From assembly GCF_001703635.1 (NCBI RefSeq), contig NZ_LQZT01000006.1:1-64000 (forward strand): a stretch of DNA of 64,000 bases. The letters run 5' to 3'. Made by a program: the position numbers and the translations under genes. Below, piece after piece: positions 1 to 9,289 of the stretch (position 1 is the stretch's first letter; every line of letters starts with the position of its first letter). The notes below the pieces were generated by a model that was not told where the DNA came from, made no database searches, and saw only the letters and a program-made list of their open reading frames with translations. This stretch comes from Parahoeflea olei (lineage in GTDB: Bacteria; Pseudomonadota; Alphaproteobacteria; Rhizobiales; Rhizobiaceae).

Positions 1-48
1 CATCATCCGGGACGAAAAACCATGGCAAAACGCTTGACGAACAAGACA

Positions 49-108
49 GTCGCTCTCCCCCACGGGGAGAAGGTGGATCGCCGCGCAAGCGGCGAGACGG
101 ATGAGGGG
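49..108. repeat. Intergenic repeat-like element with GNRA hairpin
   Basis: An inverted CTCCCC/GGGGAG pair is followed by TCGCCGC-GCAA-GCGGCGA (78-95), a perfect 7-bp stem closed by a GCAA tetraloop, then a GATGAGGGGG tail. The arrangement resembles short dispersed intergenic palindromes common in rhizobial genomes. No second copy was found by eye in this window, so repeat status is an inference from its form. Confidence 0.35.
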
Positions 109-171
109 GCGCCGGGACGGGTGGGGGTCGAGTCCGGGGCGGGAGACAGGAACCTTTTTGGCCGCGCCCCG

Positions 172-200
172 TTGCTACCGTGAGAGCGCGCCCCTATGTT
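172..200 (+). promoter_or_regulatory. Possible sigma70-type promoter of sodB
   Basis: TTGCTA (172-177) and TATGTT (195-200) are separated by 17 bp, about 60 bases before the sodB start. The -10 match is moderate and the assignment comes from spacing alone. Confidence 0.3.
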
Positions 201-210
201 GCGGGCGTGA

Positions 211-229
211 CGGGATGGCTATCATCCCG
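211..229 (+). promoter_or_regulatory. Hairpin in predicted sodB 5' leader
   Basis: CGGGATG-GCTAT-CATCCCG forms a perfect 7-bp stem with a 5-base loop. It ends 30 bases before the sodB start codon and upstream of the AGGAGAG ribosome-binding site. It lies in the leader if the promoter at 172-200 is used. Its function is unknown. Confidence 0.35.
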
Positions 230-259
230 CAACCAATCATGAAAATGAGGAGAGACCCT

Positions 260-862
260 ATGACCCTCGAACTTCCCGCCCTTCCTTACGATTATGACGC
301 GCTTGCGCCGTACATGTCGCGCGAGACGCTCGAATTCCACCACGACAAGCACCACCAGGCCTATGTCACCAAGGGCAACGAGCTGCTCGAGGGCAGCCCG
401 CTCAAGGGCAAGTCGCTCGAAGAGATCTGCAAGGCGGCCTATGACGAGAAGAATGCCGGCCTGATCAACAATGTCGGCCAGCACTACAACCACCTGCATT
501 TCTGGCAGTGGATGAAGAAGGGCGGCGGCGGCTCGAAGATGCCGGGCGCGCTCGAAAAGGCGATCAATTCCGATCTCGGCGGCTTCGACAAGTTCAAGGC
601 CGATTTCGTGGCCGCTGGCGTCGGCCAATTCGGCTCCGGCTGGGCCTGGCTCGCCGTCAAGAACGGCAAGCTCGAAATCATGAAGACCCCGAACGGCGAA
701 AACCCGCTGATGCACGGCGCGTCGCCGGTGCTCGGCTGCGACGTCTGGGAGCACAGCTACTACATCGATTACCGCAACGCGCGGCCGAAATATCTCGAAG
801 CCTTCGTCGACAACCTGATCAACTGGGATCACGTCGCCGAAATGTACGAAAAGGCCGTCTGA
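260..862 (+). CDS. sodB: Superoxide dismutase, Fe-type
   Basis: Converts superoxide to O2 and H2O2 in the cytoplasm. The 200-residue protein has the usual two-domain Fe/Mn SOD layout. Metal ligands are visible as His27 (in EFHHDKHH), His78 (in NHLHFW), Asp161 and His165 (in DVWEHSYY). Gln74 lies four residues before His78, where Fe enzymes carry Gln, so iron is the more likely metal; this is an inference. The start at 260 is chosen because AGGAGAG precedes it and the family begins there; the frame is open to 101 but that extension is not SOD-like. The gene is monocistronic, with a strong terminator just downstream. Confidence 0.96.
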   Translation: MTLELPALPYDYDALAPYMSRETLEFHHDKHHQAYVTKGNELLEGSPLKGKSLEEICKAAYDEKNAGLINNVGQHYNHLHFWQWMKKGGGGSKMPGALEKAINSDLGGFDKFKADFVAAGVGQFGSGWAWLAVKNGKLEIMKTPNGENPLMHGASPVLGCDVWEHSYYIDYRNARPKYLEAFVDNLINWDHVAEMYEKAV

Positions 863-903
863 GGACGCCTTGCGGCGACCCCGAGGGGCCGCCGACCGGT
901 TCG

Positions 904-936
904 AACCCGGCGCCCCGCCTGGCGCCGGGTTTTTTA
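904..936 (+). terminator. Rho-independent terminator of sodB
   Basis: AACCCGGCGCC (904-914) pairs perfectly with GGCGCCGGGTT (921-931) over a 6-base loop. A run of six T follows at 930-935. It lies 41 bases after the sodB stop codon. Confidence 0.85.
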
Positions 937-971
937 TGCCTGCAGCATGATCACGCCGCGATCACCAAAAC

Positions 972-1001
972 TTGACTTGCGCGCGTGAGGCCCCATGTAA
1001 A
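972..1001 (+). promoter_or_regulatory. Possible promoter for cytochrome genes
   Basis: TTGACT (972-977) and TGTAAA (996-1001) are 18 bp apart and lie about 90 bases before the cytochrome start at 1092. The -35 is good and the -10 is weak. Confidence 0.3.
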
Positions 1002-1091
1002 CCATGGCAAAAACCTGATGTGACCATACCTGCCCGCCCCAAAACACCGACGCCAAACCGACCCCGAGCAACGACCAACAGGAGAGACCAC

Positions 1092-1538
1092 ATGATCATC
1101 CGCACCCTGATTGCCGCTACCCTGATCGGTGCCGCAGGCCTTGCGCCCGCGCTCGCCGCCGATGAACCGCAGGTGGTCCGCCAGGACCTGATGAAGAAGA
1201 ACGGCAAGGATCTCGGCGTCCTGGTGAAGATGGTCAAGGGCGAAGCCCCGTTCGACGCCGCCCAGGCCCAGGCCGCGCTCACCGAAATCCACGGCGTGGC
1301 AAGCGAATTCGGCGCCTATTTCCCGGAAGGCTCGGAGACCGGTTTCGACACCGAGGCGGCGCCCGCGATCTGGAGCGACCGCGCCGGCTTCGACAAGGCC
1401 GTGGCCCAGTTCGAGGCCGACGCCAAGACCGCGATGGACGCGGCCCCTGCCGATCTCGACGCGCTCAAGGCCGTGTTCGGGCCGCTGACGAAAAACTGCG
1501 GCGCCTGCCACGAAACCTACCGCCTGAAAAACAGCTGA
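1092..1538 (+). CDS. Cytochrome c, class II (c'/c556 type)
   Basis: Periplasmic monohaem cytochrome of 148 residues. A signal peptide covers roughly residues 1-22 (hydrophobic LIAATLIGAAGLAPALA, cut after Ala-Ala). The single haem site CGACH (Cys136, Cys139, His140) is almost at the C-terminus, the hallmark of the four-helix c'/c556 family. The start at 1092 follows AGGAGAG. The start of the next cytochrome gene lies 13 bases after the stop, so the two are probably cotranscribed. Members carry electrons or bind NO; which applies here cannot be read from the sequence. Confidence 0.9.
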   Translation: MIIRTLIAATLIGAAGLAPALAADEPQVVRQDLMKKNGKDLGVLVKMVKGEAPFDAAQAQAALTEIHGVASEFGAYFPEGSETGFDTEAAPAIWSDRAGFDKAVAQFEADAKTAMDAAPADLDALKAVFGPLTKNCGACHETYRLKNS

Positions 1539-1551
1539 TGCCTGACGGATC

Positions 1552-2502
1552 GTGTCCGACATGCAAGGGCGGCCGGCCATGAGCCGGCTCGCCATCGGGC
1601 TTGGCGTGGCGGCGGTCGCCGCCGCGGCGACCGCCTTCGTGCTGACCATGCCCAAGCCGGTGCAATCGGCGCGGCTTGAGACCATCTCCGGGCTCGAGGG
1701 CGATCCGGTCGCGGGCGAAGCGGTGTTCTGGGCGGGCGGCTGCGCCTCCTGCCACGCCGCGCCGGGCGCGGAGGGCGACGCGCTCAAGGTGCTGTCGGGC
1801 GGCGTGCGGCTCAAAAGCGATTTCGGCACCTTCATCGGCCCCAACATCTCGCCCGATCCGGAGCACGGCATCGGCGGCTGGTCGGTCGCCGACTTCGCCA
1901 ATGCGATGCTGGCCGGCGTGTCGCCCGATGGCGGCCATTATTACCCGGCCTTTCCCTATGGCTCCTACGCGCGCATGAGCGACAAGGACATCGCCGACCT
2001 GTTCGCCTTCCTCAAGACCCTGCCGGCAAGCGCCACCGCCTCCCTGCCCCACGAACTCGGCTTCCCGTTCAACATCCGCCGCACGCTCGGCGGCTGGAAG
2101 CTGCTGTTCTTCTCGGACCAGCCGCGGGTGGCGCTGGCCTCCGACGACCCCGCGCTCGTGCGGGGACAGTATCTGGTCGAAGGCCCCGGACACTGCGGCG
2201 AGTGCCACACGCCGCGCAATGCGCTGGGCGGCTTCAAGACCGATGCCTGGCTCGCAGGCGCCAAGAACCCCGAGGGCGAAGGCGTGATCCCCAATCTCAC
2301 CCCGGGCGGCAAGTCCATCGGCAGCTGGAGCGCCGCTGACATCGCCTATTACCTCGAAAGCGGCTTCACGCCGGATTTCGACAGCGTCGGCGGCTCGATG
2401 GTGGATGTGCAGAAGAACATGGCGCATCTGCCGGGCAGCGACCGCGAAGCGATCGCGGCCTATCTCAAGGCCTTGCCCGACCGCCCCGACGGCTGGAAAT
2501 AG
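1552..2502 (+). CDS. Di-haem cytochrome c, membrane-anchored
   Basis: Protein of up to 316 residues with an N-terminal hydrophobic segment (about residues 12-31 from the GTG start) acting as anchor or uncleaved signal. Two class I cytochrome domains follow, with haem sites CASCH (64-68) and CGECH (215-219). The layout matches the di-haem subunits that accept electrons from periplasmic dehydrogenases such as alcohol or gluconate dehydrogenases, but no dehydrogenase gene is adjacent. The start is uncertain: GTG 1552, ATG 1561 and ATG 1579 are all in frame. Probably transcribed with the c' gene upstream. Confidence 0.88.
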   Translation: MSDMQGRPAMSRLAIGLGVAAVAAAATAFVLTMPKPVQSARLETISGLEGDPVAGEAVFWAGGCASCHAAPGAEGDALKVLSGGVRLKSDFGTFIGPNISPDPEHGIGGWSVADFANAMLAGVSPDGGHYYPAFPYGSYARMSDKDIADLFAFLKTLPASATASLPHELGFPFNIRRTLGGWKLLFFSDQPRVALASDDPALVRGQYLVEGPGHCGECHTPRNALGGFKTDAWLAGAKNPEGEGVIPNLTPGGKSIGSWSAADIAYYLESGFTPDFDSVGGSMVDVQKNMAHLPGSDREAIAAYLKALPDRPDGWK

Positions 2503-2508
2503 ACAGAA

Positions 2509-2556
2509 GCGCCGCCCCTCGAGAAGGGGCGGCGCCTGGCTCCCGCGTGGCGGGAG
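2509..2556. terminator. Tandem hairpins between convergent genes
   Basis: GCGCCGCCCCT (2509-2519) pairs with AGGGGCGGCGC (2525-2535), and CTCCCGC (2540-2546) pairs with GCGGGAG (2550-2556). They fill the gap between the convergent cytochrome and TadG-like genes. There is no T tract on either side, so termination is inferred from stem strength and position. Confidence 0.5.
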
Positions 2557-3768
2557 TTAGCTGGTCAGACGGGTCTTCTGCTTGGAAGCTTCCCTGCCGA
2601 TGTCGGTGAACGCATCGAGCAGATCCTCGGCGCTCTGGGCATCGTAGAACTTGTCGCTTCCCGAGGCACAGGCCAGAAGCAGTTGCTTGCCGCGCGGCGG
2701 CGCCTGGAAGGCCACGGTATAGACTGTGACGTTGGCAGCCTTGGCCTGCGCGCAGTATTTCAGTGTCTGCTTATCGGCCTCGTCCGCCAGCCATTCATTG
2801 TAAGAGCCGCGCCCGAAATCGTTTTGCCCATCGGTCATGAAGACAATGTACTTCTTCGGTTCCTTCGAGCCATTCTTCGAGAAATGGGCATTGACCTCGG
2901 TCGAACTCGAGATCTGCTCGGTGGCCCATTTCATCGCGGGCTCCGAGTTTGTGCCGCCGTCGGCGACGAGGGCGTTGGTGAAACTGGTGACCTTCGACTT
3001 GTTCCAGTTCGCCGCCAGCTTGTCGCCGCTGCCAGTTTGGGAGTTGTAGGCGACCGCCCCCATGCGGGCATATTCGTCGGTGGGATCGGCCTCCTTGATA
3101 TGATCGACCAGGTCGGTCACGGCCTGCTTGAGAACGTCCATCTTCGGAACATCAACGGTGACGTTCTGCGTGTAGCAGCGGTAGCCGCTCCAGCTCCAGT
3201 AGCAGTTGGTCTGCTGCTCGGTTCTGGTGCTGCCGGAGGCTTCCTTCATCGACCCCGAATGGTCGAGCACCAGCATCATCGACAGCGGCGAGCGGTCGGT
3301 GCCGTCGGACCCCGATTCGGAGGTCGCGGCTATGGTGACGTCGATCGATCTCCTGCCGGTGAACTGGCTCAGGCCCGAGGTCGTCTGCGACCCGGTTACA
3401 TCGACTTCCACCTTCCAGAGCGTCGTGGCTCCGGTGCCGGTCTTGCTCAGCTTGACCGAGGGTGTGGCCGAGAAACCGTCATACTGCGACGCGTCACCGG
3501 AGATCTGGGCGTTGAAGAAATTGATGGCGTAGGCCTCCGCCTCGCCTTCCGTGATCTCGCCTTCGGCGAGCTGGCTTGCGGTGGCGAGCGCCGCGCTGTC
3601 GGCAGCATTCTGGAGACTGGTTTTCATCGAAAGGGCATTGGTTGTGTCGAGAACAAGGCTCCCGGCGACAAAGATGACGGGCAGCAGGAGGCTCGCCATC
3701 ATGGCGAAATTCCCGTCCCGGCTGCGGATCATGTCCGCAAACTTGAACGTGGTAGGCACAGTGTGCAT
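2557..3768 (-). CDS. TadG-like pilus assembly protein with von Willebrand A domain
   Basis: 403-residue envelope protein. Residues about 14-45 match the TadE/TadG N-terminal signature (RDGNFAMMASLLLPVIF, then a long hydrophobic helix and the ALSMKTSLQNAADSAALA segment). From about residue 160 a von Willebrand factor A domain begins with the MIDAS motif DHSGSM (169-174). Such proteins are usually encoded with Flp/Tad pili and sit in the inner membrane or periplasm. No other tad gene is adjacent, so this is an orphan copy. Four Cys residues in the inserted loop near residues 188-201 may form disulfides. Confidence 0.85.
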   Translation of the reverse strand: MHTVPTTFKFADMIRSRDGNFAMMASLLLPVIFVAGSLVLDTTNALSMKTSLQNAADSAALATASQLAEGEITEGEAEAYAINFFNAQISGDASQYDGFSATPSVKLSKTGTGATTLWKVEVDVTGSQTTSGLSQFTGRRSIDVTIAATSESGSDGTDRSPLSMMLVLDHSGSMKEASGSTRTEQQTNCYWSWSGYRCYTQNVTVDVPKMDVLKQAVTDLVDHIKEADPTDEYARMGAVAYNSQTGSGDKLAANWNKSKVTSFTNALVADGGTNSEPAMKWATEQISSSTEVNAHFSKNGSKEPKKYIVFMTDGQNDFGRGSYNEWLADEADKQTLKYCAQAKAANVTVYTVAFQAPPRGKQLLLACASGSDKFYDAQSAEDLLDAFTDIGREASKQKTRLTS

Positions 3769-3972
3769 CTCAGGACCTCATATCCAGTGGCTTCACTCCC
3801 TCCACCGGTACATGGCCATCCTTAAGATATCGCTGAGAACGATTGGGAGATTTTTAAGAGTTTGCCGCTGCCGCCGACACCCCGCCAACAAGCCATTGAA
3901 TAAAAAGAATTATCTCCAGCGCCCGCGGCAAGGCGCCGGATGCCTGAATTCCGCCGCAATGGTAAATGCCGG

Positions 3973-6078
3973 CTAAACCTTGCCCACCACCTTGAGCGCG
4001 AAGGCGTATTCGAAGGCGATTTCCTCGAGCCGCTGGAAGCGCCCCGAGGCACCCGCATGGCCCGCCGCCATGTTGATCTTGAACAGCACAGGGGCGTCGT
4101 TCGTCGACTTCTCGCGGAGCCGCGCGACCCATTTGGCGGGTTCCCAATAGGTCACGCGCGGATCGGTGAGCCCCGCCACGGCCAGGATCGGCGGATAGGC
4201 TTGCGCGGTCACATTGTCATAGGGCGAATAGCCCGCGATCGTCAGGTAATCCTCGTGCGAGGCGACCGGATTGCCCCATTCGGGCCATTCGGGCGGGGTC
4301 AGCGGCAGGGTGTCGTCGAGCATGGTGTTGAGCACGTCGACGAAGGGCACGGCGGCGATGATGCCGCCGAAGGCCTCGGGCGCCATGTTGGCGACCGCGC
4401 CCATCAGCATGCCGCCGGCGGAACCGCCTTGCGCGACGATGCGGTCATGCGAGGTGAAGTTCTCGCGGTCGAGATGGCGTGCGGCAGCGATGAAATCGGT
4501 GAATGTGTTGGTCTTGGCGCCGCGCTTGCCGGCCTCGTACCAGGCAAAGCCCTTTTCCTTGCCGCCGCGAATATGGGCGATGGCGTAGACGAAGCCGCGA
4601 TCGACCAGCGACAGGCAATTGGTGTTGAAGCCCGCAGGAATGGCGATGCCGTAGGAGCCATAGCCGTAAAGCAGGCAGGGCGCCGAGCCGTCGAGCGGCG
4701 TGGACTTGCGGTAAAGCAGCGTCACCGGCACCTGTTCGCCGTCTTCGGCCGGCGCCATCACCCGGCGGGTCACATAGTCCTCCGGCGCATGGCCCGAGGG
4801 CACCTCGTCGCGCTTGAGCAAACGGCGTTCGCGCGTCGACATGGTGTAGTCGTAAAGCTCCGATGGCGTGGTCATCGAGGAATAGCTGAACCGCACCGTG
4901 TCGGTCGCATATTCCATCGAGCCCTGGAAGCCGAGCGAATAGGCCTCCTCGTCAAAGGCGATGGCGTGCTCCTCGCCGCTCGTGCGGTCGCGCACGACGA
5001 TGCGCGGCAGGCCGTTCTCGCGCTCCATCCAGACGAGGTGGTTCTGATAGGCGCTGACCGTGAGGATCAGCCGGCCGGGCTTGTGCGGCACCACCTCGGT
5101 CCAGTTGTCCGGCTCCGGCGCGCCGACCGGCGCCTGCATGATCTTGAAGTCCTTGGCGCCGCCGGCATTGGTGAGAATGAAGAAGACGTCGCCGCCCTCG
5201 CTCAGCGAATATTCCACCCCGGTCTGGCGCGCGGCCACCAGCCGCGGCGCCGCCGTCGGGTCGTTGGCCGGCATCACCCAGCATTCGGAGGTTTCGTGAT
5301 CGTTGACGCCGATCAGGATGAAATCATTGAGGCTGGTGTCGGACACGCCCATGAAGAAGCCGGAATCGGTCTCCTCGCGGATCAGCAGGTCCTCGCTCTG
5401 GGCGGTGCCGAGGCGGTGGTAGAAGATCTTGTCGGGGCGGTGGTTGTCGTTGACCGAGGTGTAGAAGAACCCCTTGCAATCGGCAGCCCAGGCGCCGCCG
5501 CCGCCGCTGTTCTCGATCACGTCGGGCAGGTCCTCGCCGGTGGCGAGATCGCGCACCCGCAGCGTGAAGAATTCCGAGCCCTTGTCGTCATAGCCCCAGA
5601 GCATCAGCGCGTGGTCGGGCGAATGGCCTGCGCCGGCGAGCCGGAAATAGGCCTTGCCTTCCGCCTCGTGATCGCCGTCGAGCAGCAACTGCTCCGGCCC
5701 GCCCGCGCGCGGCAGGCGGAAATGTTTCGGCTGCTCGCCGCCGGTCACGTAGCGCAGGCCGTAGAGCCAGGGGCCGTCGGGCGCGGGCACGGAACTGTCG
5801 TCTTCCTTGATGCGGCCGCGCATTTCCGCAAACAGCACCTTCTGCAGCGCCTCGGTGTCGGCCATCGCCGCCTGCTGATAGGCGTTCTCGGCTTCGAGAT
5901 GCGCGCGGATCTCAGGCTCGAGAATCGAGGGGTCCTTGAACATCGCCTGCCAGTTGGCGTCACGCATCCAGGCATAGTCGTCGGTGCGGCTGATGCCGTG
6001 GCGGGTGTCGGTCAGCGGATGCTTCTTGGCGACCGGGGCGGCAGGCAGGTTTTGGAATGCGGACAAGGAAGGCTCCAT
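3973..6078 (-). CDS. ptrB: Oligopeptidase B (prolyl oligopeptidase family S9A)
   Basis: Serine peptidase that cleaves short peptides after basic residues, acting in the cytoplasm; about 701 residues, the usual family length. An N-terminal seven-bladed propeller is followed by an alpha/beta-hydrolase domain. The nucleophile is in GGSAGG, the acid in GLTDPRV and the histidine in AAGHAGASGR near the C-terminus. The start at 6078 (MEPSLS) is preferred; the frame is open to 6141 but the added residues are not family-like. It appears to be monocistronic. Confidence 0.93.
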   Translation of the reverse strand: MEPSLSAFQNLPAAPVAKKHPLTDTRHGISRTDDYAWMRDANWQAMFKDPSILEPEIRAHLEAENAYQQAAMADTEALQKVLFAEMRGRIKEDDSSVPAPDGPWLYGLRYVTGGEQPKHFRLPRAGGPEQLLLDGDHEAEGKAYFRLAGAGHSPDHALMLWGYDDKGSEFFTLRVRDLATGEDLPDVIENSGGGGAWAADCKGFFYTSVNDNHRPDKIFYHRLGTAQSEDLLIREETDSGFFMGVSDTSLNDFILIGVNDHETSECWVMPANDPTAAPRLVAARQTGVEYSLSEGGDVFFILTNAGGAKDFKIMQAPVGAPEPDNWTEVVPHKPGRLILTVSAYQNHLVWMERENGLPRIVVRDRTSGEEHAIAFDEEAYSLGFQGSMEYATDTVRFSYSSMTTPSELYDYTMSTRERRLLKRDEVPSGHAPEDYVTRRVMAPAEDGEQVPVTLLYRKSTPLDGSAPCLLYGYGSYGIAIPAGFNTNCLSLVDRGFVYAIAHIRGGKEKGFAWYEAGKRGAKTNTFTDFIAAARHLDRENFTSHDRIVAQGGSAGGMLMGAVANMAPEAFGGIIAAVPFVDVLNTMLDDTLPLTPPEWPEWGNPVASHEDYLTIAGYSPYDNVTAQAYPPILAVAGLTDPRVTYWEPAKWVARLREKSTNDAPVLFKINMAAGHAGASGRFQRLEEIAFEYAFALKVVGKV

Positions 6079-6200
6079 GATGGGACGCGGGGGGATCGGG
6101 GCGCGGATACCTGACATAGGCCCCAAGGCGGAGCCGATCAAGGCGAGCGGCAGTCTCCCGCCGCAAATGACCCCGCGCCGCGCGGCCTATCGCGCCCCGG

Positions 6201-7205
6201 TCAGCCGAGTTCGCCCACGGGCCGGATCTGGCCGACTTCGATGCCGTTCCAGTTCTTCATGGTCTTCGTGGACCAGTCGGCAAGCCGTGACGAGAGTTCT
6301 TCGTCCGCTTCGAACAGCTTGGCGAAGACCGCGCCGATCATGGCTTCGGCGCCGCGGGTGGAGCCGTCCTCGCATTTGAGCGCGATGCCGAGGCCCTTTT
6401 CCGGAACGGTGGCGCAGAACACGCCTTCCGCACCGGTCTTGGCGAAGATCCGGCCCGGCGCCATGCTCATCAGCGCGGTGCAGGCGCGGCCGGTGCCGGC
6501 CACATAATAGGGCTCGGCCATGCAGGCGCTCATCAGCCGGGTGGCGGCCCTGGCGCGGTCCGGCCCGAGCCCGGTGCCCGTCGCCATGCGGGCAAAGCCA
6601 TGGGCGATCCTGTCGAGCGGCGCGGCATAGGTCGGGATCGAGCAGCCGTCGGTGCCGCAATTGTCGTGGCCGAGGCTCGTGCCGGTGAGATCCGCCATCA
6701 CGTCGCGCACGCTTTGCTGGACGAAATGATCATAGCCGACATAGCCGTGGTGATCGACGCCGGCATGGCAGGCCAGGCACAGGAAGCCCGCATGCTTGCC
6801 GGAACAGTTGTTGCCGAGCTGGTTGGGCTTGTCGCCGGCGCGGGCCTGGGCGATCAGCACATCCTGCTGCGAGCTCCAGTGGCAACCGCACTCGAAATCG
6901 GCCTCGCCGAGACCGGCGCGCGCAACGATGTCGCCGGCCAGCCGCATGTGCTCGGGCTCGCCGGAATGGGACGAACAGGCAAGCGCCAGCTCCTTCTCGC
7001 CGAAGCCGTAGCGGTCGGCGGCCCCCGTCTCGACCAGCGGCAGCGCCTGCATCGATTTCACCGCCGAGCGCGGAAACACCGGGGTTTCGACATCTCCGAG
7101 GCTCATGACCTTGCCGCCGTCGCCATCGACCACGGCAACGATGCCGCGATGGCGGCTTTCGACCATGGAACCGCGGGTGACTTCAACGAGAACGGGATTC
7201 GACAT
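6201..7205 (-). CDS. L-asparaginase, rhizobial AnsA/asparaginase II family
   Basis: Hydrolyses asparagine to aspartate and ammonia; 334 residues. It belongs to the family typified by rhizobial asparaginase and is unrelated to the E. coli AnsA/AnsB fold. Visible conserved blocks are FPRSAVKSMQALP, SSHSGEPEH, CSGKHAGFL and DGCSIPTYA, which include the Ser and Lys residues used in catalysis and the Cys residues characteristic of the rhizobial enzymes. The start at 7205 begins the family-typical MSNPVLVEVTRG. The gene lies 122 bases upstream of ptrB on the same strand; cotranscription is possible. Confidence 0.9.
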   Translation of the reverse strand: MSNPVLVEVTRGSMVESRHRGIVAVVDGDGGKVMSLGDVETPVFPRSAVKSMQALPLVETGAADRYGFGEKELALACSSHSGEPEHMRLAGDIVARAGLGEADFECGCHWSSQQDVLIAQARAGDKPNQLGNNCSGKHAGFLCLACHAGVDHHGYVGYDHFVQQSVRDVMADLTGTSLGHDNCGTDGCSIPTYAAPLDRIAHGFARMATGTGLGPDRARAATRLMSACMAEPYYVAGTGRACTALMSMAPGRIFAKTGAEGVFCATVPEKGLGIALKCEDGSTRGAEAMIGAVFAKLFEADEELSSRLADWSTKTMKNWNGIEVGQIRPVGELG

Positions 7206-7601
7206 CGGGGCGCTTTCCGGCAGGGCTCGACACGAGGGAGCAAACTGAGAGGGTGGACACGGCGGTCCGGTCAGGGCCTGAGTGATTGCAGAAGCGGCCG
7301 CGAAGGGCAAGAGCCGTGGATAAAAGCGGCGAAGCTCATCCCCTGCCGCGGGCGATCGGTCTCCGCCTGCGCCAAGCCCGGCGCTTGTGACGCGGCCTCA
7401 AGTTTCAACCTTCACCGCATTGAAAGGGCAGAACAATCCGGCACCCAGCGGAAGAGCGGACGCGGGCTCCGGCGGGCCGTGTGGCGCAGGTACACGGGAC
7501 TCCCAAGGCCGGACAGGCGGTCCTTTGCGTCCCCACCCGTCGGTGCGGGCCTAGACTGGTGCCGACCGCCCCTGCCCGCCTTTCCCACCCTGGAGACCGC
7601 C
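7206..7601. other. Intergenic region without recognisable gene
   Basis: This 396-base gap separates the divergent asparaginase and lytic transglycosylase genes and must hold both promoters. I see no coding signature, RNA gene or strong palindrome in it. Confidence 0.6.
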
Positions 7602-8228
7602 ATGACCCGCAATTCGCTGTTTGCCTCGCTGCTGTCCCTGCTTTTCAGCCGGCCCGCGCGCCCGGCCCCCGTCATCGCGCCGCCGGAAACCGCTGCGCCG
7701 CGGACCGCGCCCGCTGCCCTTCCCGCGATCGCCTGGGGCGCGATGGTGCCGGAGCCGTTCCGGCGCAAGACCCTCGCCATCGCCCAGAGGCTGGAGATGA
7801 ACCCGGACCACCTGATGGCGATCATGGCCTTCGAGACCGGCCGCAGCTTCGATCCGGCGACGACGAACCGCGCGGGCTCCGGCGCCACCGGCCTGATCCA
7901 GTTCATGCCCGCGACGGCGCGCGCGCTCGGCACCAGCACCGCGGAGCTTGCGGGCATGAGCGCGCTTGAACAGCTCGACTATGTCGAGGCCTATCTTGCG
8001 CCCTATCGCGGCCGGATCGGCGACCTGGCGAGCGCCTATATGGCGGTGCTCTACCCCCGCGCGGTCGATGCGCCGCCGGACCATGTGCTGTTCCGCAAGG
8101 GCTCGCGCGCCTACAAGCTCAATCGCGGCCTCGACCGGAGGGCCACCGGGCAGATCACCAAGGCCGATGCCACCGCGCGCGTCGCGGCGATGCTTGAGGA
8201 GGGGCTTGCGCCGGGGCGCGTGGCCTAG
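7602..8228 (+). CDS. Small lytic transglycosylase (SLT domain) protein
   Basis: 208-residue exported murein-cleaving enzyme. Residues 1-20 form a signal or anchor (SLFASLLSLLF). A Pro/Ala linker leads into an SLT-type lysozyme-like domain with the catalytic Glu in AFETGRSFDP and the conserved GATGLIQFMPATARALG block. Phage tail and secretion-system borehole proteins carry similar domains, but no such genes are adjacent. The start follows TGGAGA. Confidence 0.85.
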   Translation: MTRNSLFASLLSLLFSRPARPAPVIAPPETAAPRTAPAALPAIAWGAMVPEPFRRKTLAIAQRLEMNPDHLMAIMAFETGRSFDPATTNRAGSGATGLIQFMPATARALGTSTAELAGMSALEQLDYVEAYLAPYRGRIGDLASAYMAVLYPRAVDAPPDHVLFRKGSRAYKLNRGLDRRATGQITKADATARVAAMLEEGLAPGRVA

Positions 8229-8404
8229 TCCCGTCCGCGGCGCACCCGGGTTGCGCATGCTGCGGCCGACGCGCCCTGCGGAGCACCCATAGCGCCGCGC
8301 ATTTTTTACCTTGTGGACAAAACCGGGTCCCTTTGCCATTGTTCCGGTCCACCCGACGCTCGCTTTGCCCGCGCCCCTTCCCTGCAGACCACCCGGGTTT
8401 TTCC

Positions 8405-9280
8405 ATGCTGCGCACCATCCTGATCACGCTGTTGGGGCCGATGCTCTGGGGCAGCACCTATGCGGTGTTCACCGAGATGCTGCCGGTCGAGCATCCGTTC
8501 TTCGTCGGCGCAATCCGGGCGCTGGCGGGCGGGCTGGTGCTCCTGGCGATCAATCCGCGCATTCCGCGAATGGCGACAATGGGGCGCTATGCGGTGCTCG
8601 GCACGCTCAACATGGCGCTGTTCTTCGCGCTGCTGTTCGTCGCCGCCGCGCGCATGCCCGGTGGGCTCGCGGCCACGCTCGGCGCGGTGCAGCCGCTGGT
8701 CGTCATCGCGCTCTCCTCGGTGCTGATCCGGCGCCTGCCACATCCGGTGCAGGTCGGCGCAGGGGTCGCGGGCGTAGCCGGCGTGGCGCTGCTGGTATTG
8801 TCCCCCTCAGAACACGCGCCGGACCTGATCGGCGTGCTGGCGGCAATCGGCGGCACCTGCTCGATGGCGGTCGGCACCGTGCTGATCGACCGCTGGGGGC
8901 GCGACGGCAAGCCGCTCGAAATGGCGACCTGGCAGTTGATCCTGGGCGGGCTGATCCTGCTGCCGGTGGCCTGGGCCAAGGAAGGCCTGCCGCCGCTGCC
9001 GGACGCGCAGGCGCTCGCCGGCTATGGCTGGCTGATCCTGCTCGGCACCGCTTTTGCCTATTACGTCTGGAACCGCGGCATCAGCCGGCTCGGACCGGGA
9101 GCTGCCTATCTGGCGCTTGCGAGCCCGGTGGTGGCGACGCTGATCGGCACCATCTGGATGGGCGAGATCTTCAGCTTCTGGCAGTGGATCGGCATCGCGC
9201 TGGTGCTCGGCGCCATCGCCACCGGCGTGAGCGTCAAGCGGCGCGCTCCGGTGGACCCGGTGCCGGTTGCAGCAAACTGA
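8405..9280 (+). CDS. EamA/DMT family transporter
   Basis: 291-residue inner-membrane protein with two EamA repeats and about ten hydrophobic helices. The first repeat opens with PMLWGSTYAVF and the second ends in the GAAYLALASPVVATLIG region. Members export metabolites such as amino acids or purines; the substrate cannot be predicted. The frame extends upstream to 8333, but the start at 8405 (MLRTILITL) places the first membrane helix correctly. It is convergent with the AraC-type regulator. Confidence 0.88.
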   Translation: MLRTILITLLGPMLWGSTYAVFTEMLPVEHPFFVGAIRALAGGLVLLAINPRIPRMATMGRYAVLGTLNMALFFALLFVAAARMPGGLAATLGAVQPLVVIALSSVLIRRLPHPVQVGAGVAGVAGVALLVLSPSEHAPDLIGVLAAIGGTCSMAVGTVLIDRWGRDGKPLEMATWQLILGGLILLPVAWAKEGLPPLPDAQALAGYGWLILLGTAFAYYVWNRGISRLGPGAAYLALASPVVATLIGTIWMGEIFSFWQWIGIALVLGAIATGVSVKRRAPVDPVPVAAN

Positions 9281-9289
9281 CGGGCCGGA

